Origin: DASQHM01 sp035632095
GTDB lineage: Bacteria > Pseudomonadota > Alphaproteobacteria > Ferrovibrionales > Ferrovibrionaceae
Reading direction: 5' to 3'
Length of the DNA stretch: 35,692 nt
Assembly: GCA_035632095.1 (NCBI GenBank)
Contig: DASQHM010000217.1
Location: 1-35,692 of the forward strand
Part shown: piece by piece, positions 6,926 to 14,746 of the stretch
How positions within the stretch are numbered: the first letter of the stretch is position 1
How the letters are laid out: every line of letters starts with the position of its first letter
Translations under genes and position numbers: made by a program
Notes under the pieces: generated by a model
Database searches by the model: none
Told to the model about the DNA's origin: nothing
Seen by the model: the letters and a program-made list of their open reading frames with translations, nothing else

Positions 6926-8074
6926 TCAGGGCGGCAGCGAGATCGAAAAAATGTTGTCGTAAGCCAGACCCCAGGGCGGGCGGAGAAAGCCGAGCGCGCG
7001 AACGTCTTCCGCCCAATGGCCGAAGGGCGAGCCGCGGGCAAATGTGGCGCCGCCGATGATCTTGCAGAGGCGAAGCATCAGCGTTTCGGAAAGTTCGGCG
7101 ATTGCCGTCTTGCCGAGCAAGCCGGTTCCGAACGCCTTGAGGCCGTCGCCGGATTCGATGTCGCGCAAAATGCCTTCGTAGGCTTGCCGCACCAGCCAGC
7201 CCTCGGTTTCGACGCGCGACCATTCCACCTGCTCATAGGCCCTGAGCGTCGATCGCTTCGCCAGCAGCAGCGCCCGCGCCGTGTCGACGGCCGTCTCCAC
7301 GATGCCGACGATCACCGCCGAAAATGCCGCCGAGCAATAGATCGCGACCGCCGGGCTGATGATCTGGAAATTCCCCGGCCACGCCTTGCGCATGGCCGGA
7401 AAGCCGTCGAAACGGAACGCATGGCTTTGCGTCGCCGGCATGCCGTGGCCGTCCCATTCCGCCGCAAGCTTCATGCCCGTCGATCCGTCCCAGGGAACGC
7501 CGCGCAGATCCAGGACGAACACGTCGGGAGAGTCCTCGCCCTCCGGCCGAGCCATGGTGATGGCGAAGGACAGGATGCCGGAGCCGCTGCCGAAATGCTT
7601 GTCGCCGGTGACACGGTAGCGGCCGTTTTCCGCCGGCGCCGCCACGGCCCGCGTCTTGAGCATGTCGCCGCCGCTGCCCGGCTCCGACGTGATGGTTCCC
7701 CACCAGCAGCCGTTCTTGACGGAATCGAAAATCATCCGGCGCTGGGCCCGCCAGGCATCGCGAAATTCGGGAGCTGCGTCGGCGTGCGGCAGCCACACCG
7801 AGAGAACCGTCGGATGCATGGCGCAGACCAATGCCACCGAAGGATCGCCTTGCGCCAGAATGCGCAGCATCTCGCACGCCGGCCGGATCGACGTGACCGA
7901 GTCCTTCCAGTATCCGCCCTCGGCTTCCGGCAAGCCGGTGCCCAGGAAACCGGCATCGGCAATGGCCGCGAAGTCGGCCGGGTCAAGCGCCCTGCGGCGC
8001 TGCCGTTCGGCCCTCTCGCCGGCGAAACGCGCAGAGATGTCGCGGATCAGGCTCAGCGTCCGGTCTACGGTCAT
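6926..8074 (-). CDS. Acyl-CoA dehydrogenase-fold flavoprotein (monooxygenase-like C terminus)
   Basis: The 382-residue product starts at the ATG at 8074; a GTG at 8116 would add 14 residues and overlap the upstream gene. The N-terminal helical domain contains DFAAIADAGFLGTGLPEAEGGYW. The middle beta domain contains TSEPGSGGDMLKTRAVA and YRVTGDKHFGSGSGIL, the usual flavin-contact region. The C-terminal domain lacks the ordinary dehydrogenase motif QxxGGxGY and the IYEGT-type catalytic Glu. Instead it ends in IGGATFARGSPFGHWAEDVRALGF, which resembles the two-component flavin-dependent hydroxylase/DszC branch of the fold. A CoA-ester dehydrogenase or a reduced-flavin monooxygenase are both possible; no flavin reductase is nearby. 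It follows the acyl-CoA synthetase gene by 31 bases and is probably in one operon with it. It ends 12 bases from the convergent aroE-family gene. Confidence 0.78.
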   Translation of the reverse strand: MTVDRTLSLIRDISARFAGERAERQRRRALDPADFAAIADAGFLGTGLPEAEGGYWKDSVTSIRPACEMLRILAQGDPSVALVCAMHPTVLSVWLPHADAAPEFRDAWRAQRRMIFDSVKNGCWWGTITSEPGSGGDMLKTRAVAAPAENGRYRVTGDKHFGSGSGILSFAITMARPEGEDSPDVFVLDLRGVPWDGSTGMKLAAEWDGHGMPATQSHAFRFDGFPAMRKAWPGNFQIISPAVAIYCSAAFSAVIVGIVETAVDTARALLLAKRSTLRAYEQVEWSRVETEGWLVRQAYEGILRDIESGDGLKAFGTGLLGKTAIAELSETLMLRLCKIIGGATFARGSPFGHWAEDVRALGFLRPPWGLAYDNIFSISLPP

Positions 8075-8105
8075 CGCGCGCGACCGATGAGAAATCCCGT
8101 TTGGG

Positions 8106-10004
8106 TCATGTCGCACTCACGGTGACTTCGTGCCGCAAGGGGACGCCCTTCAACGCGCCACGCACCTTGGCGACAACGGCCGGCGAGGCGGACTTGCCGA
8201 GTTGAACCGCGACGAACGTTCCGTGCTCGGGATGCGGACCGACTTCGACCTTGGCCGATAGCCCCCTGTCCAGCAACGGCGAGATGATCCGCTCGAAAGT
8301 GCGCTGAGCGGCGAGATATCGGAGTTGCGGCTTGAAGATCTTGCCGACGCCGGTCAGCGGCATGAGTTCCAGGATCGTGATTTCGGCGGGCGCCGCCGCG
8401 CGCTCGGCGATGCGTTCGCGGGCAAACGCTTGGATCTCCGCCGGATCGGCTTTGGCGCCGGCCTTCAGCTGGACGAAGGCGACTGGAATCTCGCCGGCAT
8501 AGGCGTCGGGCCGGCCGACCGCCGCGGCTGACTCGACCGCCGGATGCTGATGCAACACCTCTTCGATCGCGAGCGGATCGATGTTGTGGCCGCCACGGAT
8601 GATCAGGTCCTTGGCGCGGCCGGTAAGCCACAAATAGCCCTCGGCATCGAAGCGGCCGAGATCGCCGGTGTCGAGCCAGCGGCCGCCGGGGCTCCAGGCC
8701 GGCACGTTCTCGCCGCGCATGGGTTCGATCCAGGCCTCGCGATCATGCGCCGGATTGACGTAGCCGCCGAAGACCTGGTGCCCGCGCACCAGCACCTTGC
8801 CGATCTCGCCCACTTTGCAGAGCGCCGTCACGCGCCCGTCGCCGACCTTCGCCACGGCCAATTCCGTGTATGGCGTCCGCAGACCGACCGACCCGATGCG
8901 GGATTCGCCGGCCGCCGGGTTCATGGAGGCAAAGCCGTGGACTTCGGTCATGCCCCAGCCTTCGATGACGGGCGCATGCAGCTTGTCCTGCACCGCCTTG
9001 GCGATTTCGACCGGCATGGTCGAGCCGCCCACGTTGCAGAGCTTGATGCTGGTGAGATCGCAGCCGTCGCTCGGGATATTCAGCGCCGCGCCCCAACTGG
9101 TCGGCACCATGCCGAGCACGGTGGGGCGGAAGCGATCGACCAGCTTCCACAGATTTTGCACCACCAGCGGATTGCGCAATCCCGCCGCGGTCAGCAGGAC
9201 GATCGTCGCACCGCGGGACAAAGGCGCCAGGCCAGCGCACGTGGCGCCACCCACATGAAACGGCGGCAGGCCGTTGAAATAAACCTGATCGGGCTCGGGG
9301 CGCAGGACTTCGCTGTTTGACCATGCCTGCATCAGCAGGCCGCGCTGGGTATGGCGGGCGAGCTTCGGCGCGCTCGTGGTGCCGCCGGTATGGAACAGGC
9401 CGATCACGTCGTCCGGCTTGGTTTCGCGGACGAAATCGAGCCGGTCGCCGTTCTGTCGCTCGAGCGCCGATTCGAAATGCAACGCGTCGATGTCGGGGCG
9501 CTCGGCAGGGCCGCCGACGCGGATGACAGCCTTCAGGCCGGGAACGGCATGGCGAACGGCCTCTATCTTCTGCCACACTCCGGGCAGAAGGTCCGGATCG
9601 GGTCCGAGCAGCACGCGGCAGCGCGCCTCGCGCAGCAGCCCGACAATGTGATCGGTCTCCAGCAGGAAGTTGATCGGATTGGCCATGCCGGCGGCCTGGG
9701 CGCCGAAGATCGCATAGAACGTTTCCGCCGAAATCGGCATCAGCAAGGATACGGAGTCGCTCGGACCGACGCCGAGCCCGCGAAACAGATTGGCGGCCTG
9801 GGTGATGCGGCGCTTGAGCGTGCCGTATGTCACGTCCTTGGTCGGCTCGTCCGGCAGGCCTTTGACCAGCGATCGAAAGGCGAGCTTGTCCGGTTCCCGG
9901 CCGGCGACAGCGGCGAGCATTTCGTAAACCGAGCGCGCAGGCTGCCGCTCGGAAAACGGCACGCGCTCCAACGCCTCGATATCGGTCAATGTGGCGATCG
10001 GCAT
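8106..10004 (-). CDS. AMP-forming acyl-CoA synthetase
   Basis: The 632-residue adenylate-forming enzyme converts a carboxylic acid, ATP and CoA to an acyl-CoA in the cytoplasm. Visible core motifs are the P-loop-like FHTGGTTSAPKLARHT (a variant of the canonical SGTTGxPK), GWGMTEVHGF for adenine binding, the hinge region WLDTGDLGRFDAEGYLWLTGRAKDLIIRGGHNI, and the C-terminal PLTGVGKIFKPQLR with the catalytic Lys. About 60 residues extend beyond the usual end. ATG 10004 is preceded by GGGAGGTGA, a strong ribosome-binding site. The ACAD-fold gene downstream suggests joint degradation of an organic acid. The substrate is not visible from sequence; aromatic, alicyclic or fatty acids are all possible. 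The sorAB genes lie 69 bases upstream on the same strand and may be co-transcribed. Confidence 0.9.
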   Translation of the reverse strand: MPIATLTDIEALERVPFSERQPARSVYEMLAAVAGREPDKLAFRSLVKGLPDEPTKDVTYGTLKRRITQAANLFRGLGVGPSDSVSLLMPISAETFYAIFGAQAAGMANPINFLLETDHIVGLLREARCRVLLGPDPDLLPGVWQKIEAVRHAVPGLKAVIRVGGPAERPDIDALHFESALERQNGDRLDFVRETKPDDVIGLFHTGGTTSAPKLARHTQRGLLMQAWSNSEVLRPEPDQVYFNGLPPFHVGGATCAGLAPLSRGATIVLLTAAGLRNPLVVQNLWKLVDRFRPTVLGMVPTSWGAALNIPSDGCDLTSIKLCNVGGSTMPVEIAKAVQDKLHAPVIEGWGMTEVHGFASMNPAAGESRIGSVGLRTPYTELAVAKVGDGRVTALCKVGEIGKVLVRGHQVFGGYVNPAHDREAWIEPMRGENVPAWSPGGRWLDTGDLGRFDAEGYLWLTGRAKDLIIRGGHNIDPLAIEEVLHQHPAVESAAAVGRPDAYAGEIPVAFVQLKAGAKADPAEIQAFARERIAERAAAPAEITILELMPLTGVGKIFKPQLRYLAAQRTFERIISPLLDRGLSAKVEVGPHPEHGTFVAVQLGKSASPAVVAKVRGALKGVPLRHEVTVSAT

Positions 10005-10073
10005 CTGAGAATCACCTCCCGGTCGAGGTGCAACCTACATCGGCCGGGGCCGCCGGTGAAGTCACATGGCGGT

Positions 10074-10364
10074 TCAGCCGCCCATGCCGTAGTTCTTCAC
10101 CAGGTACTCGGCAATCGTCTTCGCATCGGCCGCGGAGATCGGCGCGCCGAAGACATTGATCATCTTGCCGACTTCCGCCTCCCAGGTCTTGCGATCCATG
10201 AAGGGCGAATTGGTGCGAACGTAGTCGAGGCTGTGGCAGGCGGCGCAGTTGGCTTCGACCGCGTCGCGGCCGGGCGCGTCCTTGAGCGCAACGGGCTTTT
10301 CGTCGGCATAGGCGGCTGCGGCGGCCAGCAGCGTGAGCGCGGTCAGGGCAGGCAGGGTTTTCAT
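10074..10364 (-). CDS. sorB: Periplasmic c-type cytochrome, sulfite dehydrogenase small subunit-like
   Basis: The 96-residue protein begins with a Sec signal peptide (MKTLPALTALTLLAAAAAYA, cleavage likely before DEKP). It has one heme-c site, C40-A-A-C-H44, in VEANCAACHSLDYVRTNSPF, and candidate axial methionines at M56 and M68, the latter in KMINVFGAPI. Length and this pattern fit the monoheme cytochrome subunit of SorAB-type sulfite:cytochrome c oxidoreductase. It lies 13 bases after the molybdoenzyme gene and would pass electrons from its molybdenum centre to a respiratory cytochrome c. The symbol rests mainly on this pairing. Another small electron-carrier cytochrome cannot be excluded from its own sequence. 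Confidence 0.82.
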   Translation of the reverse strand: MKTLPALTALTLLAAAAAYADEKPVALKDAPGRDAVEANCAACHSLDYVRTNSPFMDRKTWEAEVGKMINVFGAPISAADAKTIAEYLVKNYGMGG

Positions 10365-10377
10365 GGATGTGCTCCCT

Positions 10378-11598
10378 TCAGGCCACGGTGACCGTCAGCG
10401 GCCGGATCACGTTGTTGTGGTAGCCCGCCGGGTTGAAGATCAGGCTTTCGGCTTGCGTCTGGCCGACCGCGTTGCTGGCCCGCACCATGATCTTGAACGT
10501 GCCGGGCGAACTCGACGCGAAACGAAAACTCCACGGACGGAACGCGAACCGGCCGAGGTCCTTGCCGAGCGCCGCCTCGCGCCAGAGCTTTCCGCCGTCG
10601 GTCGAATATTCGACGCGCTTGATGCCGTAGCCGGCATCCCAGGCGACGCCGCGCACATCGACCGGCTCGCCACGGCGCACCTTATGGCCCTCCGCCGGAG
10701 ACGCGATGACCGAGTTCACCACCATTTCGGTGATCGGCTCGTTCACGTCTGTCACCTGCGTCTGGAAATGCTGAATGACCGGGAACTTTCCGACCGGAAT
10801 TCGATAGGCGCTCTTGACCCAGAAGCCGTCGAACGGCTTGGTCCAGGCGTCGACGGTGATGAGATGCTTCATCCAATAGGTCGCTGTCCAACCGGGGACC
10901 ACAAGACGCGCGGGAAAGCCGTTGAAGTGCGGCAGCGGCTGGCCGTTCATTTCATAGGCAATGATGGTGTTGTCTTCGAGCGCCTTCCAAACCGGAATGC
11001 TCTTGATGAAGTCCGGCGTCTTGTCGACGGCGGGTCCGTCGGCCCCGTTGACGACGATTTCGAGCGCCTCTTTGCGGAGTCCGGCCTTGGCCAGCACCTC
11101 CTTCAAGCGCGCGCCTTTCCAGACCGCGTTGCCCATGGCGCCGAGGCCCCATTGCACGCCGGGCACGTGCGGATCGGACAGGCCGCGGCGGTTGCCCGAG
11201 CACTGGCATACGGCGGCGATCTCGACAGGAGCGAAATTCTTTTGCAAATCGGCCAAAGTGAACTGCACCGGCGTTGCCGCGCCGTCCCCGCCCACGGAAA
11301 GCTTCCAGGTTTGCGCGTCAATCCGTTCGGGAATGTCGGAAAGATGATAGCGAACGAAGAACGCGTCATTGGGCGTGACCGGCGTGTTGAAATACGAGAC
11401 CGGCGTTTCGTAGTTCGGCGGGCGATAGGCTAGTCTGATCAGCGGCTTTTTGCCCGGCAGCGCTTCGAGCACTGCCGTGTCGTACTCGCCGCCTGGAAGG
11501 CCGCTTGTGAGAAACGCCGGCTGTGCCGCCTTCGCCAAGGCCGGCAGCAGCGCGAGCGAGCCGCTCATGCCTTGAAGAACGCGCCTGCGATCGAGCAT
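10378..11598 (-). CDS. sorA: Sulfite dehydrogenase molybdopterin subunit (SorA-like)
   Basis: From the ATG at 11598, preceded by GGGAGG, the product has 406 residues; the open frame reaches 11655 but that stretch contains the promoter. The N terminus MLDRRRVLQGMSGSLALLPALAKA is a twin-arginine signal, so the enzyme is exported folded. The sulfite oxidase core shows FFVRYH (Arg83 and His85, anion-site residues of the family) and VCQCSGNRRG with Cys133, the expected molybdenum ligand. The C-terminal half carries the Mo-cofactor dimerisation domain (VRRGEPVDVRGVAWDAGYGIKRVEYSTDGG). It oxidises sulfite to sulfate in the periplasm and hands electrons to the cytochrome encoded next. A sulfite oxidase-fold enzyme for another substrate is possible, but the cytochrome partner supports SorA. 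Confidence 0.88.
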   Translation of the reverse strand: MLDRRRVLQGMSGSLALLPALAKAAQPAFLTSGLPGGEYDTAVLEALPGKKPLIRLAYRPPNYETPVSYFNTPVTPNDAFFVRYHLSDIPERIDAQTWKLSVGGDGAATPVQFTLADLQKNFAPVEIAAVCQCSGNRRGLSDPHVPGVQWGLGAMGNAVWKGARLKEVLAKAGLRKEALEIVVNGADGPAVDKTPDFIKSIPVWKALEDNTIIAYEMNGQPLPHFNGFPARLVVPGWTATYWMKHLITVDAWTKPFDGFWVKSAYRIPVGKFPVIQHFQTQVTDVNEPITEMVVNSVIASPAEGHKVRRGEPVDVRGVAWDAGYGIKRVEYSTDGGKLWREAALGKDLGRFAFRPWSFRFASSSPGTFKIMVRASNAVGQTQAESLIFNPAGYHNNVIRPLTVTVA

Positions 11599-11627
11599 GA
11601 GAGCCTCCCCGGATGTTTTGTCTCCGT

Positions 11628-11655
11628 AGCATAAAATCCAGAATTTTAGTGTCAA
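11628..11655 (-). promoter_or_regulatory. Near-consensus sigma70 promoter for sorAB
   Basis: Read on the minus strand, TTGACA (11655-11650) and TATGCT (11633-11628) are separated by 16 bases. The -35 box is a perfect consensus. The expected transcription start lies about 22 bases before the sorA ATG, with GGGAGG in the short leader. The promoter fills the gap after the stop codon of the ClC gene, so sorAB probably has its own transcript. Confidence 0.75.
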
Positions 11656-11664
11656 ATAAAGAAT

Positions 11665-13485
11665 CTAGCTTTCGGCTTTGACCACGCGCCGTGCCGAAGT
11701 CGGGCGCAATTGCACGTCGCCGAGTTCCTCGCGCCGAAGTTCCTCCGCTTCCCGGAAATAGCGGCGCAGCACGCTCGACTCGTCGATCGAGCCGACGACC
11801 TTGCGTTCTTGCGCCCCCTGGACGACGGCAATGACATCCGTGCCCGCTTCGTCGAACACGTCGAGCGCGGTGTTCAGCCCATCGTCGATGGTGACGAAAA
11901 AGGTCTGTCCCCGCACGAGGTCGCGCGCGGTCGGTCTCGGAACGCGTTGTTCCAGCAATGCCGCATTGGCCTCGGCCGCATCGATGGTGCCGGCGTAGCT
12001 GCCGTCCGCGTTCTCGACGAACATCACCTGTTCCGAGCGGAGCAGGAAAAGACTGCAGATGGTGTCGATGTCGAGCGTTGCCGGCACGCGGAGGATGTTG
12101 CGGTTGAGTACGTCACGTACGGTCAGGGATTCCAAGCGGCTCACGTCGTAGGCGCCGGTAAGATCGACGCCGCGTTGATGGAACCGCCAGGTGGAGAACG
12201 AGTAGCCGAACCAGCGCTTGGTGGCGACGGAGGCGACGATCACGGCTATGGCGGCGCCGATCGCCACCGGGTAGTCGACCGTGGTCTCGAACACGAGCAT
12301 GATCATGGTGATCGGCGCGCCGATGATGGCGGCGGCCACGCCGCCCATGCCGACCAACGTGTAGGCCACGTAGTCGATGCCGAGTTCCGGCGCAAACCGG
12401 GCGATCAGCAATCCGTATGCGCCACCGAAGACGCTGCCGAGAAAGAGCGCCGCGCTGAACAAGCCCCCGCGAAACCCGCAACCGACGCTGACGGCCGAGG
12501 CGAATCCCTTGGCCGCCACCAGGCCAAGCAGCATGATCAGGTCGAACCGCTGGTTCACCGCGAGTTCGATGCCGCGATGCCCGCTGCCGAGCACGTGCGG
12601 ATAGGCGAGCGAAACGACCGCCAGAAGCAGTCCGCCGATCACGGGACGCAGCCACCGCGGCACGAGAAGGCGGCGAAACAAGGCTTCGCTCCAGGTCACG
12701 CCGCGCATGACCAGCACCCCGAGCAACGCGGCGCAGAGGCCCTCGAGAGCGAACAGCATGTAGTCGAAACTTGTGAGCGACGGCTGATCGACGGCCTCGA
12801 ATATGGGACTCACCCCGAAGACGCCCCGGCTCACCAGCGTTCCGGAAATGGCGGCGACGACGACCGGCGCCAATGCGGTGATCGCGTAGCCGCCGATGAC
12901 GAGTTCGAGAGCGTAGAACGTGCCAGCCAGCGGCGCGTTGAACGCCGCCGCGATCGCCGCCGCCGCGCCGCAGCCGACCAGCGTGCGCATCTGCGAGCGG
13001 CCGAGTCCGAGATTGCGCCCGATCGAGCTCGACAATCCGGAGCCGATTTGCGTCACCGCCGCTTCCAATCCGACGGAAGCGCCGACGCCGACCGAGGCCA
13101 CGGTCATCAAGGCGATCAGCACGCTATCGCGAAACGAAATGTTTCCGCCGTGCAGTGCGTTCGCTTCGATCGGGTCCACCGCCTCGCGCGGATGCCAACG
13201 CCGCAACGCTGAAACGCCGAGGCCGTAGAGCAATCCTCCGATGCATAGCACGGCAAGGGGCCGCCACCATGCGAGGTCGCCGGCGCGGGCCGGATGGCGC
13301 TCGAGAAACACGCCGAAGGCGCCCCGCTGCACCCCGTCCACCATCAGGCGCAACACGATCACGCCGACGCCGGCCAAGACGCCCACCAGCAAGGCCAGTA
13401 CGATGAGAGTGAGTTCGTCTTTGCGAGCAACGCGGCGAACCAGGCGCCAACGGCTCTCGATCCACGGTGAAACTTGCAGGAACAT
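11665..13485 (-). CDS. ClC-family chloride channel/antiporter with C-terminal CBS region
   Basis: The 606-residue protein has about ten to twelve hydrophobic segments (residues about 25-430) followed by a soluble C-terminal part. The voltage-gated chloride channel fold is shown by GVGASVGLEAAVTQIGSG, the equivalent of the GREGP motif with the gating Glu retained, by CGAAAAIAAAFNAPLAGTFYALE, and by CGFRGGLFSAALFLGSVFGGAYG. The first selectivity motif GSGIP is not recognisable: the region reads ANALHGGNISFRD, so ion selectivity may differ from the E. coli antiporter. The C-terminal 150 residues (TVRDVLNRNILRVPATLDIDTIC and TFFVTIDDGLNTALDVFDEAGTDVIAVV) look like a pair of CBS domains that could bind nucleotides. 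It sits in the inner membrane and moves chloride or a related anion. It is divergent from the amidohydrolase gene. Confidence 0.88.
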   Translation of the reverse strand: MFLQVSPWIESRWRLVRRVARKDELTLIVLALLVGVLAGVGVIVLRLMVDGVQRGAFGVFLERHPARAGDLAWWRPLAVLCIGGLLYGLGVSALRRWHPREAVDPIEANALHGGNISFRDSVLIALMTVASVGVGASVGLEAAVTQIGSGLSSSIGRNLGLGRSQMRTLVGCGAAAAIAAAFNAPLAGTFYALELVIGGYAITALAPVVVAAISGTLVSRGVFGVSPIFEAVDQPSLTSFDYMLFALEGLCAALLGVLVMRGVTWSEALFRRLLVPRWLRPVIGGLLLAVVSLAYPHVLGSGHRGIELAVNQRFDLIMLLGLVAAKGFASAVSVGCGFRGGLFSAALFLGSVFGGAYGLLIARFAPELGIDYVAYTLVGMGGVAAAIIGAPITMIMLVFETTVDYPVAIGAAIAVIVASVATKRWFGYSFSTWRFHQRGVDLTGAYDVSRLESLTVRDVLNRNILRVPATLDIDTICSLFLLRSEQVMFVENADGSYAGTIDAAEANAALLEQRVPRPTARDLVRGQTFFVTIDDGLNTALDVFDEAGTDVIAVVQGAQERKVVGSIDESSVLRRYFREAEELRREELGDVQLRPTSARRVVKAES

Positions 13486-13545
13486 GGGTTTCGGCTTGCG
13501 TTACGCACTCGAAGGGACTGCCGAGGGCAATCGCCAGCCACCTAA

Positions 13546-13598
13546 ATCAGGATCGTGTCGGGAATATGACCTGCGGTCCAGGCATTCCCGATCCTGAT
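13546..13598. promoter_or_regulatory. Interrupted inverted repeat in the divergent clc/amidohydrolase gap
   Basis: In the 174-base gap, ATCAGGATCG (13546-13555) plus GGAAT (13561-13565) pair with ATTCCCGATCCTGAT (13584-13598), leaving a five-base bulge on the left arm and an 18-base loop. The position between divergent starts suits an operator or an mRNA leader structure. No clear -35/-10 pair was found. The rest of the gap holds the ribosome-binding site GGGGGAGGA of the next gene and nothing else recognisable. Confidence 0.45.
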
Positions 13599-13659
13599 AG
13601 AGTGTGGCCCGCGGGGGCGGGCCGCTCAGGCCCGATGGTTACGGGGGAGGACAATCGCC

Positions 13660-14745
13660 ATGCTCTATACGTGCGGACCGGCGGTTTCGCGCAACGCCGC
13701 GACGGCATTGAAGCGAACGCGGGCATCGGCCGCGATGCGCAAGACATTCACCGTGGACATTCACTGCCACGTGTTCACGCCCGAAGCTGATGAACTGGTG
13801 AGGCCAAGCTACAATCCGGCCCGTGACGCCATGGCGGCGTTCTCCAACGACGCGACCCGCGCCGCGAGCCGCCGGCAGGCGGAAGACATACGGCCGCTGC
13901 TCGCGTCCGTTGAGCGGCGCCTGTCCGACATGGACAAAATGGGCATCGACGTTCAGGCGATCTCAACCGGCCCGCAACAGTTCTACTATTGGGCCGACCC
14001 CGATCTCGGGCGGCAGGCGGCGCGCCTGATCAACAATCGCATCGCGGAAATCGTGCACCAGCACCCGCGCCGTTTCGTCGGACTTGCGACGGTGCCGCTG
14101 CAAGCGCCGGAGCTCGCGGTCGCCGAACTGGAACGCGCCGTCAAGCAGTTGGGCTTCCACGGCGTCGAAATCTGCACCAACGTCGCCGGCGAAGAGCTCT
14201 CGCACGAACGGTTCCGCCCGTTTTTCGCCAAGGCGCAAGAGCTCGACGCGCTGATTTTCATGCACCCGAACGGCTTCACCCAGGGGCAGCGCCTCAGCGA
14301 ACACTATTTCATCAATGTGATCGGCAACCCGCTCGATTCGACCGTCGCGGTGAGCCATCTAATCTTCGGCGGCGTGCTGGACGCCTACCCGAAATTGAAG
14401 ATTTGCATCGCCCATGGCGGCGGTTTCCTCCCGGCATATTCAGGCCGCATGGACCACGCCCACGGTGCGCGCAGCGACTGCCGGCTCTGCATCACGAAGA
14501 AGCCGACCAGCTATCTGAAGCGGCTCTACTTCGACACCATCGTGTTCACGGCCGATCAGCTCGAATACCTGGTGGCGCAATACGGCAGCGACCACATCCT
14601 GCTCGGCACCGACTATCCCTTCGACATGGGCATGTACGATCCGCTGGCGTTCGTGGAAGGCGCAAAGAAACTCAAACGCGCCGACCGCGAAGCCATTGTC
14701 GGCCGCAATGCGGCGCGATTGCTGAAGATCCGCCCGCCGAAGTAG
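13660..14745 (+). CDS. Amidohydrolase 2 / ACMSD-like metal-dependent hydrolase or decarboxylase
   Basis: The 361-residue protein starts at ATG 13660 behind a strong GGGGGAGGA; an internal ATG at 13735 has no such site but begins nearer the conserved fold. The TIM-barrel metal ligands of the ACMSD family are visible: His35 and His37 in DIHCHVF, His202 in FMHPNGF, His252 in IAHGGGFLPAY and Asp318 in LGTDYPFDMGM. Members are zinc-dependent decarboxylases or hydrolases acting on aromatic acids, 2-amino-3-carboxymuconate semialdehyde or ring-cleavage products. The AHGGG...R pattern and length (around 330-360) agree. The first 25 residues are not a recognisable signal. It is alone on this strand, convergent with the sulfatase gene one base away, so shared regulation with neighbours is not evident. 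The substrate is unknown. Confidence 0.85.
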   Translation: MLYTCGPAVSRNAATALKRTRASAAMRKTFTVDIHCHVFTPEADELVRPSYNPARDAMAAFSNDATRAASRRQAEDIRPLLASVERRLSDMDKMGIDVQAISTGPQQFYYWADPDLGRQAARLINNRIAEIVHQHPRRFVGLATVPLQAPELAVAELERAVKQLGFHGVEICTNVAGEELSHERFRPFFAKAQELDALIFMHPNGFTQGQRLSEHYFINVIGNPLDSTVAVSHLIFGGVLDAYPKLKICIAHGGGFLPAYSGRMDHAHGARSDCRLCITKKPTSYLKRLYFDTIVFTADQLEYLVAQYGSDHILLGTDYPFDMGMYDPLAFVEGAKKLKRADREAIVGRNAARLLKIRPPK

Positions 14746-14746
14746 C

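Noticed and set aside
8071..8109. A 12-codon open frame starting with ATG at the end of the acyl-CoA synthetase gene
   Set aside because: It is short, has no ribosome-binding site of its own and overlaps the start region of the flavoprotein gene; it looks accidental.
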